This document shows, piece after piece, positions 24,750-34,058 of a stretch of DNA of 64,000 nucleotides. The notes beneath the pieces were generated by a model, which searched no databases, had not been told where the DNA came from, and was given only the letters and a program-made list of their open reading frames with translations. The stretch is from an uncultured Isoptericola sp. (GTDB lineage: Bacteria; Actinomycetota; Actinomycetes; Actinomycetales; Cellulomonadaceae), in contig CANMFP010000001.1 of the NCBI GenBank assembly GCA_947497265.1, positions 682,001 to 746,000 of the forward strand. Direction: 5' to 3'. A program made the position numbers and the translations under genes. The stretch's first letter is position 1; the number at the start of each line of letters is the position of its first letter.

Positions 24750-24797
24750 GCGCAAGGTGGTCGTGCGACGGCGACCGGACGGCCGCAAGATCGACGT

Positions 24798-25403
24798 ATG
24801 ACGATCCACGACTTCCGCCGCACCGCGGCACCTGGTCTCGCCCTGGCTCTCGCCCTGGGCCTCACTGCCTGCAGCGGCGGGGACAGCGACCCGGCGACCC
24901 CCGGCGACGAGGAGTTCCTCGCCGGGAGCCCCTCGCAGACGTCCGGCCCCACGAGCTCCGACGACGACGCGAGCGAGGCGCCCGGCGAGAGCGCCGGCCC
25001 CGAGGCGAGCGACCTGAACGCCGCCGCGCTCCGCGCGATCGCCGTGGCCGAGGACGAGGCCGGCGGCACGGCGTACGCGATCGACGACGGGGACGACGAC
25101 TCCACGTGGGAGGTCGAGGTGGCGGTCGAGGACCGGACGGTCGAGGTCGCGGTGGACGAGTCGGGCGAGGTCGTGCGCACCGAGGACGACGACCTCGACG
25201 TCGAGGACAGGAGCGCCATCGACGACGCCACGATCACGATCGCCGACGCCATCGACCGGGTGCTGGCGCACTCCGGCGGCGTCCTCACCGACGCCGAGCT
25301 CGACGACGGCACGCACTGGTCGGTGACCGTGGACGAGGAGGGCGACGAGGCCGACTACCGCGTGGACATCGAGTCGGGTGAGCTGACCGGCGACGAGGAC
25401 TAG
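24798..25403 (+). CDS. PepSY domain lipoprotein
   Basis: A 201-residue lipoprotein: signal peptide with LTACSGG (cysteine near residue 24), an acidic Ser/Pro-rich linker, then two tandem PepSY-like units (AALRAIAVAEDEAGGTAYAIDD...WEVEVAVEDRTVEVAVDESGEVV, and IADAIDRVLAHSGG...WSVTVDEEGDEADYRVDIESGEL). PepSY domains occur in protease inhibitors and sensors at the cell surface. It is divergent from the tipA-like gene, sharing an 80-base promoter region. Confidence 0.8.
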   Translation: MTIHDFRRTAAPGLALALALGLTACSGGDSDPATPGDEEFLAGSPSQTSGPTSSDDDASEAPGESAGPEASDLNAAALRAIAVAEDEAGGTAYAIDDGDDDSTWEVEVAVEDRTVEVAVDESGEVVRTEDDDLDVEDRSAIDDATITIADAIDRVLAHSGGVLTDAELDDGTHWSVTVDEEGDEADYRVDIESGELTGDED

Positions 25404-25479
25404 CTGCTCAGGCATCGTCGCGAGCCGGATCCCCCCTCGGTCACCGGCTCCTCGGGTGACGGTCGCCGACGGGACCGGC

Positions 25480-25571
25480 GAGCGTCCCGGCGAGCAGAGC
25501 ACCGCACCGATCAGCGGGACGAACGCCCCGAGGAGCACGGTGACGGCGAGGGCGAGCGGGATGCCGACTGG
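25480..25571 (-). pseudogene. Probable remnant of an AI-2E family transporter gene
   Basis: Minus-strand codons give VGIPLALAVTVLLGAFVPLIGAVL, matching the conserved helix region of AI-2E/YdiK permeases (PF01594), bounded upstream by an in-frame TGA and losing similarity after GAVL. The 208-base gap between the PepSY lipoprotein and the SDR gene otherwise holds nothing recognised. Confidence 0.4.
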
Positions 25572-25611
25572 TCAGCGCGTCGGTGGAGGCTCGCGGTGGT
25601 GCGGGACGCCG

Positions 25612-26364
25612 TCACACGGTGGTGTAGCCGCCGTCCACGAGCCAGTACGCGCCGGTGACGAACGACGCGTCCTCCGACAGCAGGAACCGCACGACCGTCG
25701 CGACCTCCTCGGCCTCCCCCAGCCGGCCGAGGGGGTGCTTGGCCACGAGCGCCGCGCGGGCGTCGTCCGGCAGCCCCTGCAGGAGCGGGGTGCGGATGTA
25801 GGCCGGACCGACGGAGTTGACGCGCAGCCCCTGCGGGCCGTATTCCGCCGCCGCGTTCTTGGTGAGGCCGACGACGCCGTGCTTGGCCGCCGTGTACGCA
25901 CCGTTGCCGATGGCGGCGACGGTGCCGTGGATCGACGCCATGTTGACGATGGCGCACCCGGAGGCGTCCTCGGTGAGCATCGCCGGGATCTGGGCGCGCA
26001 TGCCGTACAGGACCCCGTTGAGGTTGATGTTGATAACCCGGTCCCAGTCGTCCAGGTCCACCTCCCCGGCGGGCGCCTGGTTGCCACCGATGCCGGCGTT
26101 GTTTACCGCGTAGTGCAGGCCGCCGAAGGTGTCCTTCGCGAAGGCGACCACCTTCTCGGCGTCGTCCCTGCTCGCGGTGTCCTGCTGCACCGCAGCCGCC
26201 GTGCCCCCGGCGGCGGTGATCTCGTCCGCCACGCGCTGGGCGGACTCGAGCTTGATGTCGGTGACCACGACCTTCGCTCCGGCTGCCGCGAGATCCTTGC
26301 TGATCGCCTCGCCGATGCCGGAGCCGCCGCCGGTCACCAGTGCCACCTTGTCATCGAACGTCAT
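25612..26364 (-). CDS. SDR family oxidoreductase
   Basis: A 250-residue classical short-chain dehydrogenase: cofactor loop TGGGSGIGEAIS, VNNAGIGG, catalytic Ser in NMASIHG and YTAAKHG (Tyr/Lys), closing with GAYWLVDGGYTTV. Asp at the end of the second strand (VVVTDIKLES) favours NAD(H). Substrate unknown. Monocistronic by context. Confidence 0.92.
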   Translation of the reverse strand: MTFDDKVALVTGGGSGIGEAISKDLAAAGAKVVVTDIKLESAQRVADEITAAGGTAAAVQQDTASRDDAEKVVAFAKDTFGGLHYAVNNAGIGGNQAPAGEVDLDDWDRVININLNGVLYGMRAQIPAMLTEDASGCAIVNMASIHGTVAAIGNGAYTAAKHGVVGLTKNAAAEYGPQGLRVNSVGPAYIRTPLLQGLPDDARAALVAKHPLGRLGEAEEVATVVRFLLSEDASFVTGAYWLVDGGYTTV

Positions 26365-26492
26365 GTCACATCACTCCAGGAGAAGAACCGTCGCCGGCCG
26401 GAGGCTCCGGCCGACGGGTTGGTCCTTCCACGGTAGCCTCGGGCGCTCCCCCACGCGGGTCGAGCGGCCGCCACCGCGTGCCTGCCGGTCGA

Positions 26493-27377
26493 TCAGGCGG
26501 TCCCGCCGTGACGGTCGCGGCTCTCGGCAGGGCCGAGACCCCACCGGATCGACCGCACGGCGAGCGCCCCCGCGGGGCCCCCGCAGGTGCGGGCGAACCA
26601 GGTGCCGATCCGCAGCTCGTCGGCGGCCCACGCGGGCAGGAGCGACACCGCTCCCGCAGCGAGCAACCGGTAGGCCGGGCGGACGGCGCGGGGCAGCGGC
26701 GGTTCGCGCAGCAGGAACCGGGCGGTGTCGAGCGCCTCGGGGCTCGCCTCGAGCTCGGGACGGTAGGACGCGAGAGTGGCGTCGAGCCCGGCGACCGTCT
26801 CCGGCACGTCCTCGGCGCCGAGCGCCCGGGCGACGCGGCCCGACTGCGCGACGTACTCGTCGGCCTCGGCCGCCGTGAGGCGCCGCTCGCCGTAGCGCTG
26901 GTGCGCGGCCAGGAACGAGTCGGCCTCGGCGGCGTGCACCCAGGCCAGCAGGTGCGGGTCGCTCGCGCGGTACGGCCGTCCGTCGGGCGCCTTGCCGCGC
27001 ACCCGCTCGTGCACCGCGCGGACCTGGTCGATCATCTCCTGGGCGTGGTCGGCGGTGGCGAACGTCGTCGTCGCCAGGAACGTGGAGGTGCGGGCGAGCC
27101 GCCCCCACGGGTCGCCGCGGAACCCGGAGTGCCCGGCGACGCCGGCCATCGCCAGCGGGTGCAGCGACTGCAGGAGCAGGGCGCGCAGACCGCCCACGAA
27201 CGTCGCGGCGTCCGCGTGCACGCGCCGCACCGGGCTGCCGGCGGCGAACCAGCGCGGCCCGGGCGTGAGGTGGATGCGGTCGCGGGCGGCGTGCCCGTCC
27301 GGACCTGCGACCTTCAGGAAGAGGGCGTCGCCCACCCGGGCGCGCAGCCGCTCCGACGGGTTGGTCACGAGCTCCAT
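26493..27377 (-). CDS. Oxygenase MpaB family protein (DUF2236)
   Basis: A 294-residue DUF2236 protein: LLQSLHPLAMAGVAGHSGFRGDPWGRLARTSTFLATTTF and WVHAAEADSFLAAHQRYG are the conserved helices with the histidines expected to hold the metal or haem of latex-clearing-protein/MpaB-type oxygenases. The ATG at 27377 or one at 27401 could be used; neither has a clear ribosome site. Divergent from the LuxR regulator gene. Confidence 0.87.
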   Translation of the reverse strand: MELVTNPSERLRARVGDALFLKVAGPDGHAARDRIHLTPGPRWFAAGSPVRRVHADAATFVGGLRALLLQSLHPLAMAGVAGHSGFRGDPWGRLARTSTFLATTTFATADHAQEMIDQVRAVHERVRGKAPDGRPYRASDPHLLAWVHAAEADSFLAAHQRYGERRLTAAEADEYVAQSGRVARALGAEDVPETVAGLDATLASYRPELEASPEALDTARFLLREPPLPRAVRPAYRLLAAGAVSLLPAWAADELRIGTWFARTCGGPAGALAVRSIRWGLGPAESRDRHGGTA

Positions 27378-27505
27378 ACGGCCAGTATCGCCGACGTCCA
27401 TGCCGTGGCCGGTCCCGGCCCGGGAGGTCGACGTCCCGGCCGGCTGAGCACGCGGACGTCACGGCGGCCCGACGCGTGCCACCATCGAACCAGAGGTGAC
27501 ACCTG

Positions 27506-29155
27506 ATGATGCCGGAGCGCGACGACCTGCGTGCGGCCCGTCGTGCCGTCGCCGAGCACGAGTGGGAGACGGCGCGCGACCTCTTCCTGTCCGGTGCGCG
27601 GACGACCATCGCACGAGAGGCCGTGCGCACGCTCGGCATCGACGACCTCGCCTCGCTCGCGCAGGCCTGCTGGTGGCTCGGCCACATCGACGAGTACGCG
27701 CTGGTCACCGACGAGGTGTGCCGTCTGCGGACCGACGCGGGCGACGCACCGGGGGCGGCGGCCGCCGCCGTGGAGCTGGGCTTCTCGGAGTCCGTCCGGG
27801 GGAACGACGCCGCCGCCGCGGGCTGGCTCGCGCGCGCCGGGAGGCTGCTGGCCACGACGCCGGACGCCGTCGAGCACGGCTTCCTGCTGATCATCGAGGC
27901 GCACGGCACCCTCGCCGTCGGCGACCTCGCCCGCGCCGACCAGCTGGTCCACCGTGTCCTCGAGCTCGGTGACCGGTTCCACGAGCCGACGCTCCAGGCG
28001 TACGGGCTCTTCCTGTCCGGACGGCTGGCGATCCGGCGCGGCCGCGTCCGCGAGGGTTCGCGCTACCTCGACGAGGCCATGATCCCCGTGCTGGGCGGCC
28101 GGACGGCGCTGCCCTGGGCGGGCGACCTGTACTGCCAGATGATGCAGCTCTGCTACGAGCTGGGCGACCTGCCGAGGGCGCAGCACTGGACCGAGATCAC
28201 GGAGGCGTGGTGCCAGGAGCTGGCGCCCGCCAGGCTCTTCACCGGCATCTGCCGGGTGCATCGCGTCCAGCTGCTGCAGGTGCACGGCGACTGGCCCCGC
28301 GCGCTGCGGGAGGCGGAGGAGGCTGCCGCCGACCTGGCCGACATCGACGTCGTCGCGGCCGGCGAGGCGAACTACCGGTGCGGCGAGCTGCACCGTCTCC
28401 GCGGTGAGCTCGACCTCGCGGAGACGGCCTACCGGGCCGCGCGCGCCCTCGGTCGCGAACCCCTGCCCGGGTCGGCCCTGCTCCACCTCGAGCGAGGAAG
28501 CACCGCCACGGCCGCGGCGTCCCTCGACGCGGCGCTGGCAGGCGTCCGAGCCCCGCTGGACCGGGCCCCGCTGCTCGCCGCGCGGATCGAGGTGGCGCTC
28601 TGCCAGGACGACCGCGGTCGCCTCGACGCCCTGGTGGACGAGCTGAACGACATCGCCGACCACCACGGCAGCCCGGGCTGGCAGGCCGAGGCCTGCCGGT
28701 GGAGAGGCTCCGTCCAGGCCGCCCACGGTCACCACCCGGCCGCGCTGCCGGTCCTGCGGGAGGCGCGGGACCGGTGGCAGCAGATCGACGCCCCGAGGGA
28801 GGTGGCGCGGACGCGCGTGGAGATCGCGCGGTCCCTGGAGGCCCTGGGCGACGGTGACACCGCGCGCGAGGAGTACGAGCTGGCGGCCACCACGTTCGCC
28901 GAGCTGGGTGCGGGGCGCGAGCTGCAGCACCTCGTGGCGCAGCGACGCCGGCGGCGCGCTCCCGAGGAGCTCTCACCGCGGGAGACGGAGGTCCTCGCCG
29001 TCGTGGCCGAGGGCGGCACCAACCGGGACGTCGGTGCCCACCTGCACATCAGCGAGCGCACGGTCGCCCGGCACCTGGCCAACACCTACCTCAAGCTCGG
29101 CGTCTCCTCACGCACGGCGGCCGTGGCGTGGGCTCGTGACCACGGTGTCGTCTGA
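27506..29155 (+). CDS. LuxR family regulator with long helical repeat sensor region
   Basis: A 549-residue regulator. Residues about 10-470 are TPR-like helical pairs (many A-A-W-L and G-D-L repeats, e.g. ANYRCGELHRLRGELDLAETAYRAARAL) and lack a P-loop, unlike LAL/MalT ATPases. The last 65 residues form the LuxR helix-turn-helix: LSPRETEVLAVVAEGGTNRDVGAHLHISERTVARHLANTYLKL. It is followed 92 bases later by a methyltransferase gene in the same direction, its likely target. Confidence 0.88.
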   Translation: MMPERDDLRAARRAVAEHEWETARDLFLSGARTTIAREAVRTLGIDDLASLAQACWWLGHIDEYALVTDEVCRLRTDAGDAPGAAAAAVELGFSESVRGNDAAAAGWLARAGRLLATTPDAVEHGFLLIIEAHGTLAVGDLARADQLVHRVLELGDRFHEPTLQAYGLFLSGRLAIRRGRVREGSRYLDEAMIPVLGGRTALPWAGDLYCQMMQLCYELGDLPRAQHWTEITEAWCQELAPARLFTGICRVHRVQLLQVHGDWPRALREAEEAAADLADIDVVAAGEANYRCGELHRLRGELDLAETAYRAARALGREPLPGSALLHLERGSTATAAASLDAALAGVRAPLDRAPLLAARIEVALCQDDRGRLDALVDELNDIADHHGSPGWQAEACRWRGSVQAAHGHHPAALPVLREARDRWQQIDAPREVARTRVEIARSLEALGDGDTAREEYELAATTFAELGAGRELQHLVAQRRRRRAPEELSPRETEVLAVVAEGGTNRDVGAHLHISERTVARHLANTYLKLGVSSRTAAVAWARDHGVV

Positions 29156-29247
29156 CCGCTGCACATCCGGGCCGGTCTGCATGATTCTGCCGATGTGGCC
29201 AGGTGCTCGCCGTCCCTAGCGTCGGGAGCATCCGACGAGGAGGCACC

Positions 29248-30396
29248 ATGACCACCACCGACAGCACCACTCACGGCACCGACACCACCCAGACATCGCC
29301 CGACGCGACCGAGCCGACCGGGACCGAGCCGACCGTGACCGAGCAGCCGGACCCGGCGGGGGTCGAGGCCTTCGCCGGCGAGCTGTTCGCGACCCTGAGC
29401 CGGGGAGCGACGGCCCTGATGATCAGCATCGGGCACCGCACCGGGCTCTTCGACACCGTGGCCGGTCTGCCGCCGTCCACCAGCCACGAGATCGCGGCAG
29501 CAGCGGGCCTGCACGAGCGCTACGTGCGCGAGTGGCTCGGCGCGATGACCGTCGCGGGCATCGTGGTCCACGACCACGGCACCTACCGGCTCCCGGCGAA
29601 CCACGCCGCGGTGCTCACCCGGGCGGCCGGCGTGAACAACCTGGCGTCCCAGCTCCAGTTCGTCCCGATGCTGGCGCAGGTCGAGGACCCGATCGTGCGC
29701 TGCTTCACCGACGGCGGCGGCGTCGGGTACGAGGCGTTCGGCCGGTTCCACGAGCTGATGGCCGAGCAGAGCGCCCAGAACCACGACGCCGCCCTGCTGA
29801 GCCACGTCGTCCCGATGGTCGACGGGCTCGCCGAGCGGCTGCGGGCCGGCATCCGCGTCGCGGACATCGGCTGCGGGCAGGGCCACGCCATGAACCTGCT
29901 GGCGAGCGCGTTCCCCGACAGCGACTTCCACGGCTACGACTTCCGGCCGGAGACGATCGCCGTGGCCCGCGAGGAGGCCGATGCCCTGGGGCTCGGCAAC
30001 GTGCACTTCGAGGTGCGCGACGTGGCCGACCTGGGTGGCACCGGATCTTTCGGCGCCGTCACGGCGTTCGACGCCGTCCACGACCAGGCGCACCCCGCCC
30101 ACGTGCTGGGCCAGGTCGCCGAGCACCTCGATCCGGACGGCGTGTTCCTCGTGGTCGACATCGACGCCTCCAGCGAGCTGGACGACAACACCGCGATCCC
30201 GTGGGCGCCGTACCTGTACACGGTCTCGACCATGCACTGCATGACGGTGTCGCTCGCCGAGGGCGGCGACGGTCTGGGTACCGCGTGGGGCCGGCAGACG
30301 GCGCTGCGCATGCTGGCCGACGCCGGATTCACGAACGTCCGGGTCGAGTCCGTGCCGGGCGACTTCATCAACGCCTACTACGTCGCGCGGCGCTGA
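29248..30396 (+). CDS. Class I SAM-dependent methyltransferase with winged-helix N-terminus
   Basis: A 382-residue protein: a Thr/Glu/Pro-rich disordered first 45 residues, a winged-helix domain (ATALMISIGHRTGLFDTVAGL...HERYVREWLGAMTVAGIV) and a Rossmann methyltransferase domain with VADIGCGQGHAMNLLA (motif I) and HGYDFRPETI. Layout and length fit the small-molecule methyltransferases often paired with a LuxR regulator. GAGGAGG precedes the ATG at 29248. The substrate is unknown. Confidence 0.88.
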   Translation: MTTTDSTTHGTDTTQTSPDATEPTGTEPTVTEQPDPAGVEAFAGELFATLSRGATALMISIGHRTGLFDTVAGLPPSTSHEIAAAAGLHERYVREWLGAMTVAGIVVHDHGTYRLPANHAAVLTRAAGVNNLASQLQFVPMLAQVEDPIVRCFTDGGGVGYEAFGRFHELMAEQSAQNHDAALLSHVVPMVDGLAERLRAGIRVADIGCGQGHAMNLLASAFPDSDFHGYDFRPETIAVAREEADALGLGNVHFEVRDVADLGGTGSFGAVTAFDAVHDQAHPAHVLGQVAEHLDPDGVFLVVDIDASSELDDNTAIPWAPYLYTVSTMHCMTVSLAEGGDGLGTAWGRQTALRMLADAGFTNVRVESVPGDFINAYYVARR

Positions 30397-30399
30397 CCC

Positions 30400-30432
30400 G
30401 ACGAGCTACCGGTGCGCGGCCGGTAGCTCGTC
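30400..30432. terminator. Bidirectional terminator hairpin over the rbsK stop codon
   Basis: GACGAGCTACCGG (30400-30412) and CCGGTAGCTCGTC (30420-30432) form a perfect 13-base stem with a seven-base loop. It lies four bases after the methyltransferase stop and contains the ribokinase stop codon (minus strand), so it serves two convergent genes. Confidence 0.8.
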
Positions 30433-31323
30433 GTCGCCGATCGGGAACGACGGCTGCGCGCCGGGGGTGGTCACGGAGAACGCCCCGACCCGCACCGCCG
30501 TGCGCACGGCGTCCACCAGGCCGTCACCCTCGGCGAGCCGCCAGGCCAGCGCGCCGACGAACGCGTCACCGGCACCCGTGGTGTCCACGACGTCCACCAG
30601 GGGCGACGGCACGACCACCGGGCCGCCGTCGTCGGACCCCACGAGGACCACCGCACCAGCGCCGCCGAGGGTGAGGACCACCGATCGTGGGCCGAGGTCG
30701 AGCAGCTCCTCGACCACGGCGAACGGTTCGTCCTCGGGGACGGGCCGGTCGGCCTCGGTGAGCAGCCGCCAGGCCTCGCCCGCGTTGACGACGAGCGGGT
30801 CGGCGAGCGCCAGCACCTCGCGCACCACCGGCACGACGGGCGCGAGGTTCAGCAGCACGCGGCCCGTCGCGGCCCGGGCCGCGGCCTCGGTGCCAGTGGT
30901 GGGGATCTCGCCCTGGACGACGACGACGGCGGCGCCCGCCACGAGCTCGGCGTGCCGCTCCACGGCGGCCGCGTCGACCGACCCGTTCGCACCGGGGACG
31001 ACGACGATGACGTTCTCGCCGTCGTCATCCACCGAGACCATGGCGACGCCCGTGGGGCCGGGGACCGTCGCGACGGCGGTGAGGTCCACCCCCGCGCGAC
31101 GCAGGCCGGGGAGCGCGGCAGCGGCGAAGGCGTCGGTCCCGACGGCGCCGACGAGCGCCACGTCACCGCCGAGGCGTGCCCCGACCACGGCCTGGTTGGC
31201 GCCCTTGCCGCCGGGCAGCACGGTCATGCTGTCGGCGAGCACCGTCTCGCCAGGCGCGGGGTGGGTGGGGACGCGGGCGACGAGGTCGGCGTTGACGGAG
31301 CCGACGACCACGATCGAGGTCAT
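30406..31323 (-). CDS. rbsK: Ribokinase (PfkB family)
   Basis: A 305-residue sugar kinase: VVVGSVNADLVARVPTHPAPGET, substrate motif LPGGKGANQAVVGARLGG, and DTTGAGDAFVGALAWRLAEG with the catalytic aspartate. Expected reaction is ATP-dependent phosphorylation of D-ribose or a related sugar. No ribose transporter is adjacent. Its last codons lie inside the terminator hairpin. Confidence 0.9.
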   Translation of the reverse strand: MTSIVVVGSVNADLVARVPTHPAPGETVLADSMTVLPGGKGANQAVVGARLGGDVALVGAVGTDAFAAAALPGLRRAGVDLTAVATVPGPTGVAMVSVDDDGENVIVVVPGANGSVDAAAVERHAELVAGAAVVVVQGEIPTTGTEAAARAATGRVLLNLAPVVPVVREVLALADPLVVNAGEAWRLLTEADRPVPEDEPFAVVEELLDLGPRSVVLTLGGAGAVVLVGSDDGGPVVVPSPLVDVVDTTGAGDAFVGALAWRLAEGDGLVDAVRTAVRVGAFSVTTPGAQPSFPIGDDELPAAHR

Positions 31324-31398
31324 GTGCTCGGGCCACCTTCCTCTTCTGTGCGGCAGGTTCTGTGCGGCGGGTCCGTGCGCCATGATCTCGCACGTGTG

Positions 31399-32334
31399 TC
31401 ACGCGGGTGTGTCGGACGCCCGTCCGGCGCGCCGCCACCGGACCGGCGTCGTGCCGTACCGCTCCTTGAAGCGCCGGGCGAGGTAACCGGCGTCCCGGTG
31501 GCCGGTGCGCTGCGCGACGGCGGCCAGCGGCAGGTCGGTCTCGGCCAGCAGCCGGCGAGCCTCGCTCAGCCGCCGCTCGGTGATCCACTCCCCTACCGTG
31601 CGGCCGGTCCGCTCGCGCACCACCGTGGTCAGGTGGCCGGGCGTGTAGCCGAGGGCACGGGCCACGTCGCCGGTACCGATCGGGCCGCGGAAGCCGCCCT
31701 CGATCGCGGCGAGCACCCGGTCCACCAGGGCATCGCCACCCGCCCCGCCCGACGTCGCCCCACCGGTCAGGCGCGCGAGCCCCACGAGCATCTGGGCGAG
31801 CACCGCCGAGACGGCCGCACCCGCCCCGACCCGCTCCGGCGCCCGCGCCTCGTCCTGCAGCTCGGCGAACCAGGTGGCCCACCGCGAGCGGTCGCCGGGC
31901 GCGACCGTCCGGACGTCGGTGCCGCCGTCGGGCACGAACGGCGCCAACAACGGGTGGCGGCCCCAGGTGAGCGGCGAGACGCCCGCGAGCGCGGGCACCG
32001 CGTCGGGCAGGAAGAGCGTCGCCCACGCGCGGCCCTGCACGCCGCCGACGTCGAGCACCCGGCCGGGGCCGATGGCCAGGACGTCGCCCGCCTCCAGCGC
32101 GACGTCGGCCGTGTCGACGCGCAGCGAGCCGGCGCCACGCTCGACGTGGACCAGGGTGAGGAAGTCGTGCGCGTGCGGCCGGGCGGCCTCGACGTGGCGG
32201 TCGACGGGGCCGCGCTCCGAGTCGAGCTCGTGCACCGAGACGGCGGGCGTGCCGAGACGGTCCTCGTACCGGTAGACGGGGGTGCCGTCTGCGCGCACGG
32301 TCCGCAGCCGCACGACACCCGAAGAAGGTCCCAT
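31399..32334 (-). CDS. AraC family transcriptional regulator
   Basis: A 311-residue regulator with an N-terminal cupin ligand domain (PHAHDFLTLVHVERGAGSLRVDTADVALEAGDVLAIGPG) and a C-terminal pair of helix-turn-helices ending LAAVAQRTGHRDAGYLARRFKERYGTTPVRWRR. The ATG at 32334 is preferred to one at 32421. It is divergent from a methyltransferase gene, a likely target. Confidence 0.9.
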   Translation of the reverse strand: MGPSSGVVRLRTVRADGTPVYRYEDRLGTPAVSVHELDSERGPVDRHVEAARPHAHDFLTLVHVERGAGSLRVDTADVALEAGDVLAIGPGRVLDVGGVQGRAWATLFLPDAVPALAGVSPLTWGRHPLLAPFVPDGGTDVRTVAPGDRSRWATWFAELQDEARAPERVGAGAAVSAVLAQMLVGLARLTGGATSGGAGGDALVDRVLAAIEGGFRGPIGTGDVARALGYTPGHLTTVVRERTGRTVGEWITERRLSEARRLLAETDLPLAAVAQRTGHRDAGYLARRFKERYGTTPVRWRRAGRASDTPA

Positions 32335-32419
32335 CCTGGCCCACTTCCGTCCTGTCCGTCCGCCGCCGGGGGCCGCAGAGTGAGGTCCGACCCAGACTCT
32401 CACAGGAAGGATCGGGCAC

Positions 32420-33142
32420 ATGGCTCAACGCGTGACACCGGACGTGCAGGTGATCGACGAGACCCCGCCGGGCGAGGAGCAGCGGGAGTATCTTCCCGCC
32501 ACCGGCAACCGGGTGCTGCTGCCGCTGTACGACCCGCTCGGCCGGCTGCTCGGCTTCGGGCGGTTCTACCGGCGCGTCGCGGCCCTCGCCGGGGTGGCCG
32601 ACGGCGAGCGGGTGCTGGACGTCGGGTGCGGGACGGGTGGGCTGTCGCTCGCCGTCCTCGGGACGATGCCCGGTGCGCGGGTGGTCGCGCTCGACCCGGA
32701 CCTGGAGGCGCTGCGCCGCGCCGCCCGCACGGCCCGACGGCGCGGCGTCGGCATCACGCTCGTGCGCGGTTTCGCCGACCGGTTGCCGGCCGGCGACGCG
32801 AGCCTGGACCACGTGGTCTCCTCCCTCGCGCTGCACCACGTGCCGCAGGAGCAGAAGGAGACCATGGCGACCGAGCTGGTGCGCGTGCTGCGGCCCGGGG
32901 GCCGGGTGACGATCGCCGACTTCGACGGCATCCACGGGCACGGCGTCCCGCACGGGGCCTCCCAGCACGACGGACCGGGCGGCCCGCTGCGCGAGGAGCT
33001 GCGCGACGTCGGTCCGGACGCCGAGGATCGTGGCGGCGTCGTGCGGCTGCTGTCTGGCGCCGGGCTGAACGGTGCGGGGGTGGTGCACCGTGAACGGATG
33101 TGGCGCCTCCCGGTGGCGGTCGTGCAGGCCCGCAAGGTGTGA
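32420..33142 (+). CDS. SAM-dependent methyltransferase
   Basis: A 240-residue methyltransferase of the UbiE/Methyltransf_11 type: VLDVGCGTGGLSLAVLGTMP, VALDPDLEAL, LDHVVSSLALHHVPQEQKE and VLRPGGRVTIADFDG. The C-terminal part carries the His/Gly-rich GIHGHGVPHGASQHDG. Substrate unknown; control by the divergent AraC regulator is plausible. Confidence 0.87.
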   Translation: MAQRVTPDVQVIDETPPGEEQREYLPATGNRVLLPLYDPLGRLLGFGRFYRRVAALAGVADGERVLDVGCGTGGLSLAVLGTMPGARVVALDPDLEALRRAARTARRRGVGITLVRGFADRLPAGDASLDHVVSSLALHHVPQEQKETMATELVRVLRPGGRVTIADFDGIHGHGVPHGASQHDGPGGPLREELRDVGPDAEDRGGVVRLLSGAGLNGAGVVHRERMWRLPVAVVQARKV

Positions 33143-33144
33143 GC

Positions 33145-34056
33145 TCAGCAGGCGAGGACCTCGCGCAGCCGCACCCAGAAGGCGCCGGGGTCGTTGTCCG
33201 GCGACCACTCGTTCTTGGCGAACCCGCCGTGGTCGCCCGGGAACACCACCGGTCCGTTGCCGAGCGCCGCGGCGAGCGCGGAGGCGCCGCGGGAGGCGAG
33301 CGCACCCGGCGGGGACGCGGCGCCGATCGCGGGCAGGACGCGCAGGCGCCCGCCGCGGACGAGCGCGCGGATCTCGTCGAGCGGAGGCTCCCACAGCGGC
33401 ATCGTGGTCAGCATCTTGCCCAGGAGGAGGTCGTCGCGGCGCCCGTCGTCCTCGGTGGGCATCCCGTACCGGGCGGGGTCCGGGTCGGGCTGGTCGAGGA
33501 ACGCCTCCGTGAGCGGCTCCGTGGCGAACACCAGGCGGACGAACTTGGCCATCGCCGGCCCGAAACCCGACTCGTCGTAGGTCCGCACGATCTCCGCCTG
33601 GGCCCGCACCGCGATGTCGCGGTCCTCGAGCAGCGCGGTCAGGGGTGGTTCGTGGGCCACGAGGCACCGCACGTCGTCGGGGTGTGCGGCGGCCCAGGCG
33701 AGTCCGGTGACACCCCCGCCGGAGGACCCGAGGACGTCGAGCGGCCCGACGGCGGCCGCCTGCGCCACGGCGTGCAGGTCGGCCGCGTGGTCCTCGACCC
33801 GCACGCCGCCGTCGGGCTCGAGGGTGGAGCGGGCCGTGCCCCGCGGGTCGTACGTCAGCACCGTCCGGTCGCCGATCTCCGCGACGAGCTGGGAGAAGCC
33901 CTCGGCCTCCATGGGGTTGCCGAGCACGAACAGCGGCGGGCACCCGCCGTCGCGCTCCGGCGTGTGGACGTCGTAGGTCAGGACGGCACCTGGCACGTCC
34001 AGGGTGCGGGTCTCGGTAGCCATGCCGGGTAGACGAGCGGGCGGCCGAGAACTCAT
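33145..34056 (-). CDS. Alpha/beta hydrolase
   Basis: Up to 303 residues. LFVLGNPMEAEGFSQL, YDPRGTARS, nucleophile elbow VLGSSGGGVTGLAWA and late PGDHGGFAKN mark the fold and triad. The shift from GxSxG to GSSGG is common among related actinobacterial hydrolases. The start may be 34056 (three bases after the upstream gene) or 34023. It follows the acidic hypothetical gene on the same strand. Confidence 0.85.
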   Translation of the reverse strand: MSSRPPARLPGMATETRTLDVPGAVLTYDVHTPERDGGCPPLFVLGNPMEAEGFSQLVAEIGDRTVLTYDPRGTARSTLEPDGGVRVEDHAADLHAVAQAAAVGPLDVLGSSGGGVTGLAWAAAHPDDVRCLVAHEPPLTALLEDRDIAVRAQAEIVRTYDESGFGPAMAKFVRLVFATEPLTEAFLDQPDPDPARYGMPTEDDGRRDDLLLGKMLTTMPLWEPPLDEIRALVRGGRLRVLPAIGAASPPGALASRGASALAAALGNGPVVFPGDHGGFAKNEWSPDNDPGAFWVRLREVLAC

Positions 34057-34058
34057 CG

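Noticed and set aside
29248-29385. Thr/Pro/Glu-rich start of the methyltransferase considered a wrong start
   Set aside because: GAGGAGG is correctly spaced before the ATG at 29248 and no better start follows before the winged-helix domain; a disordered N-terminus is acceptable.
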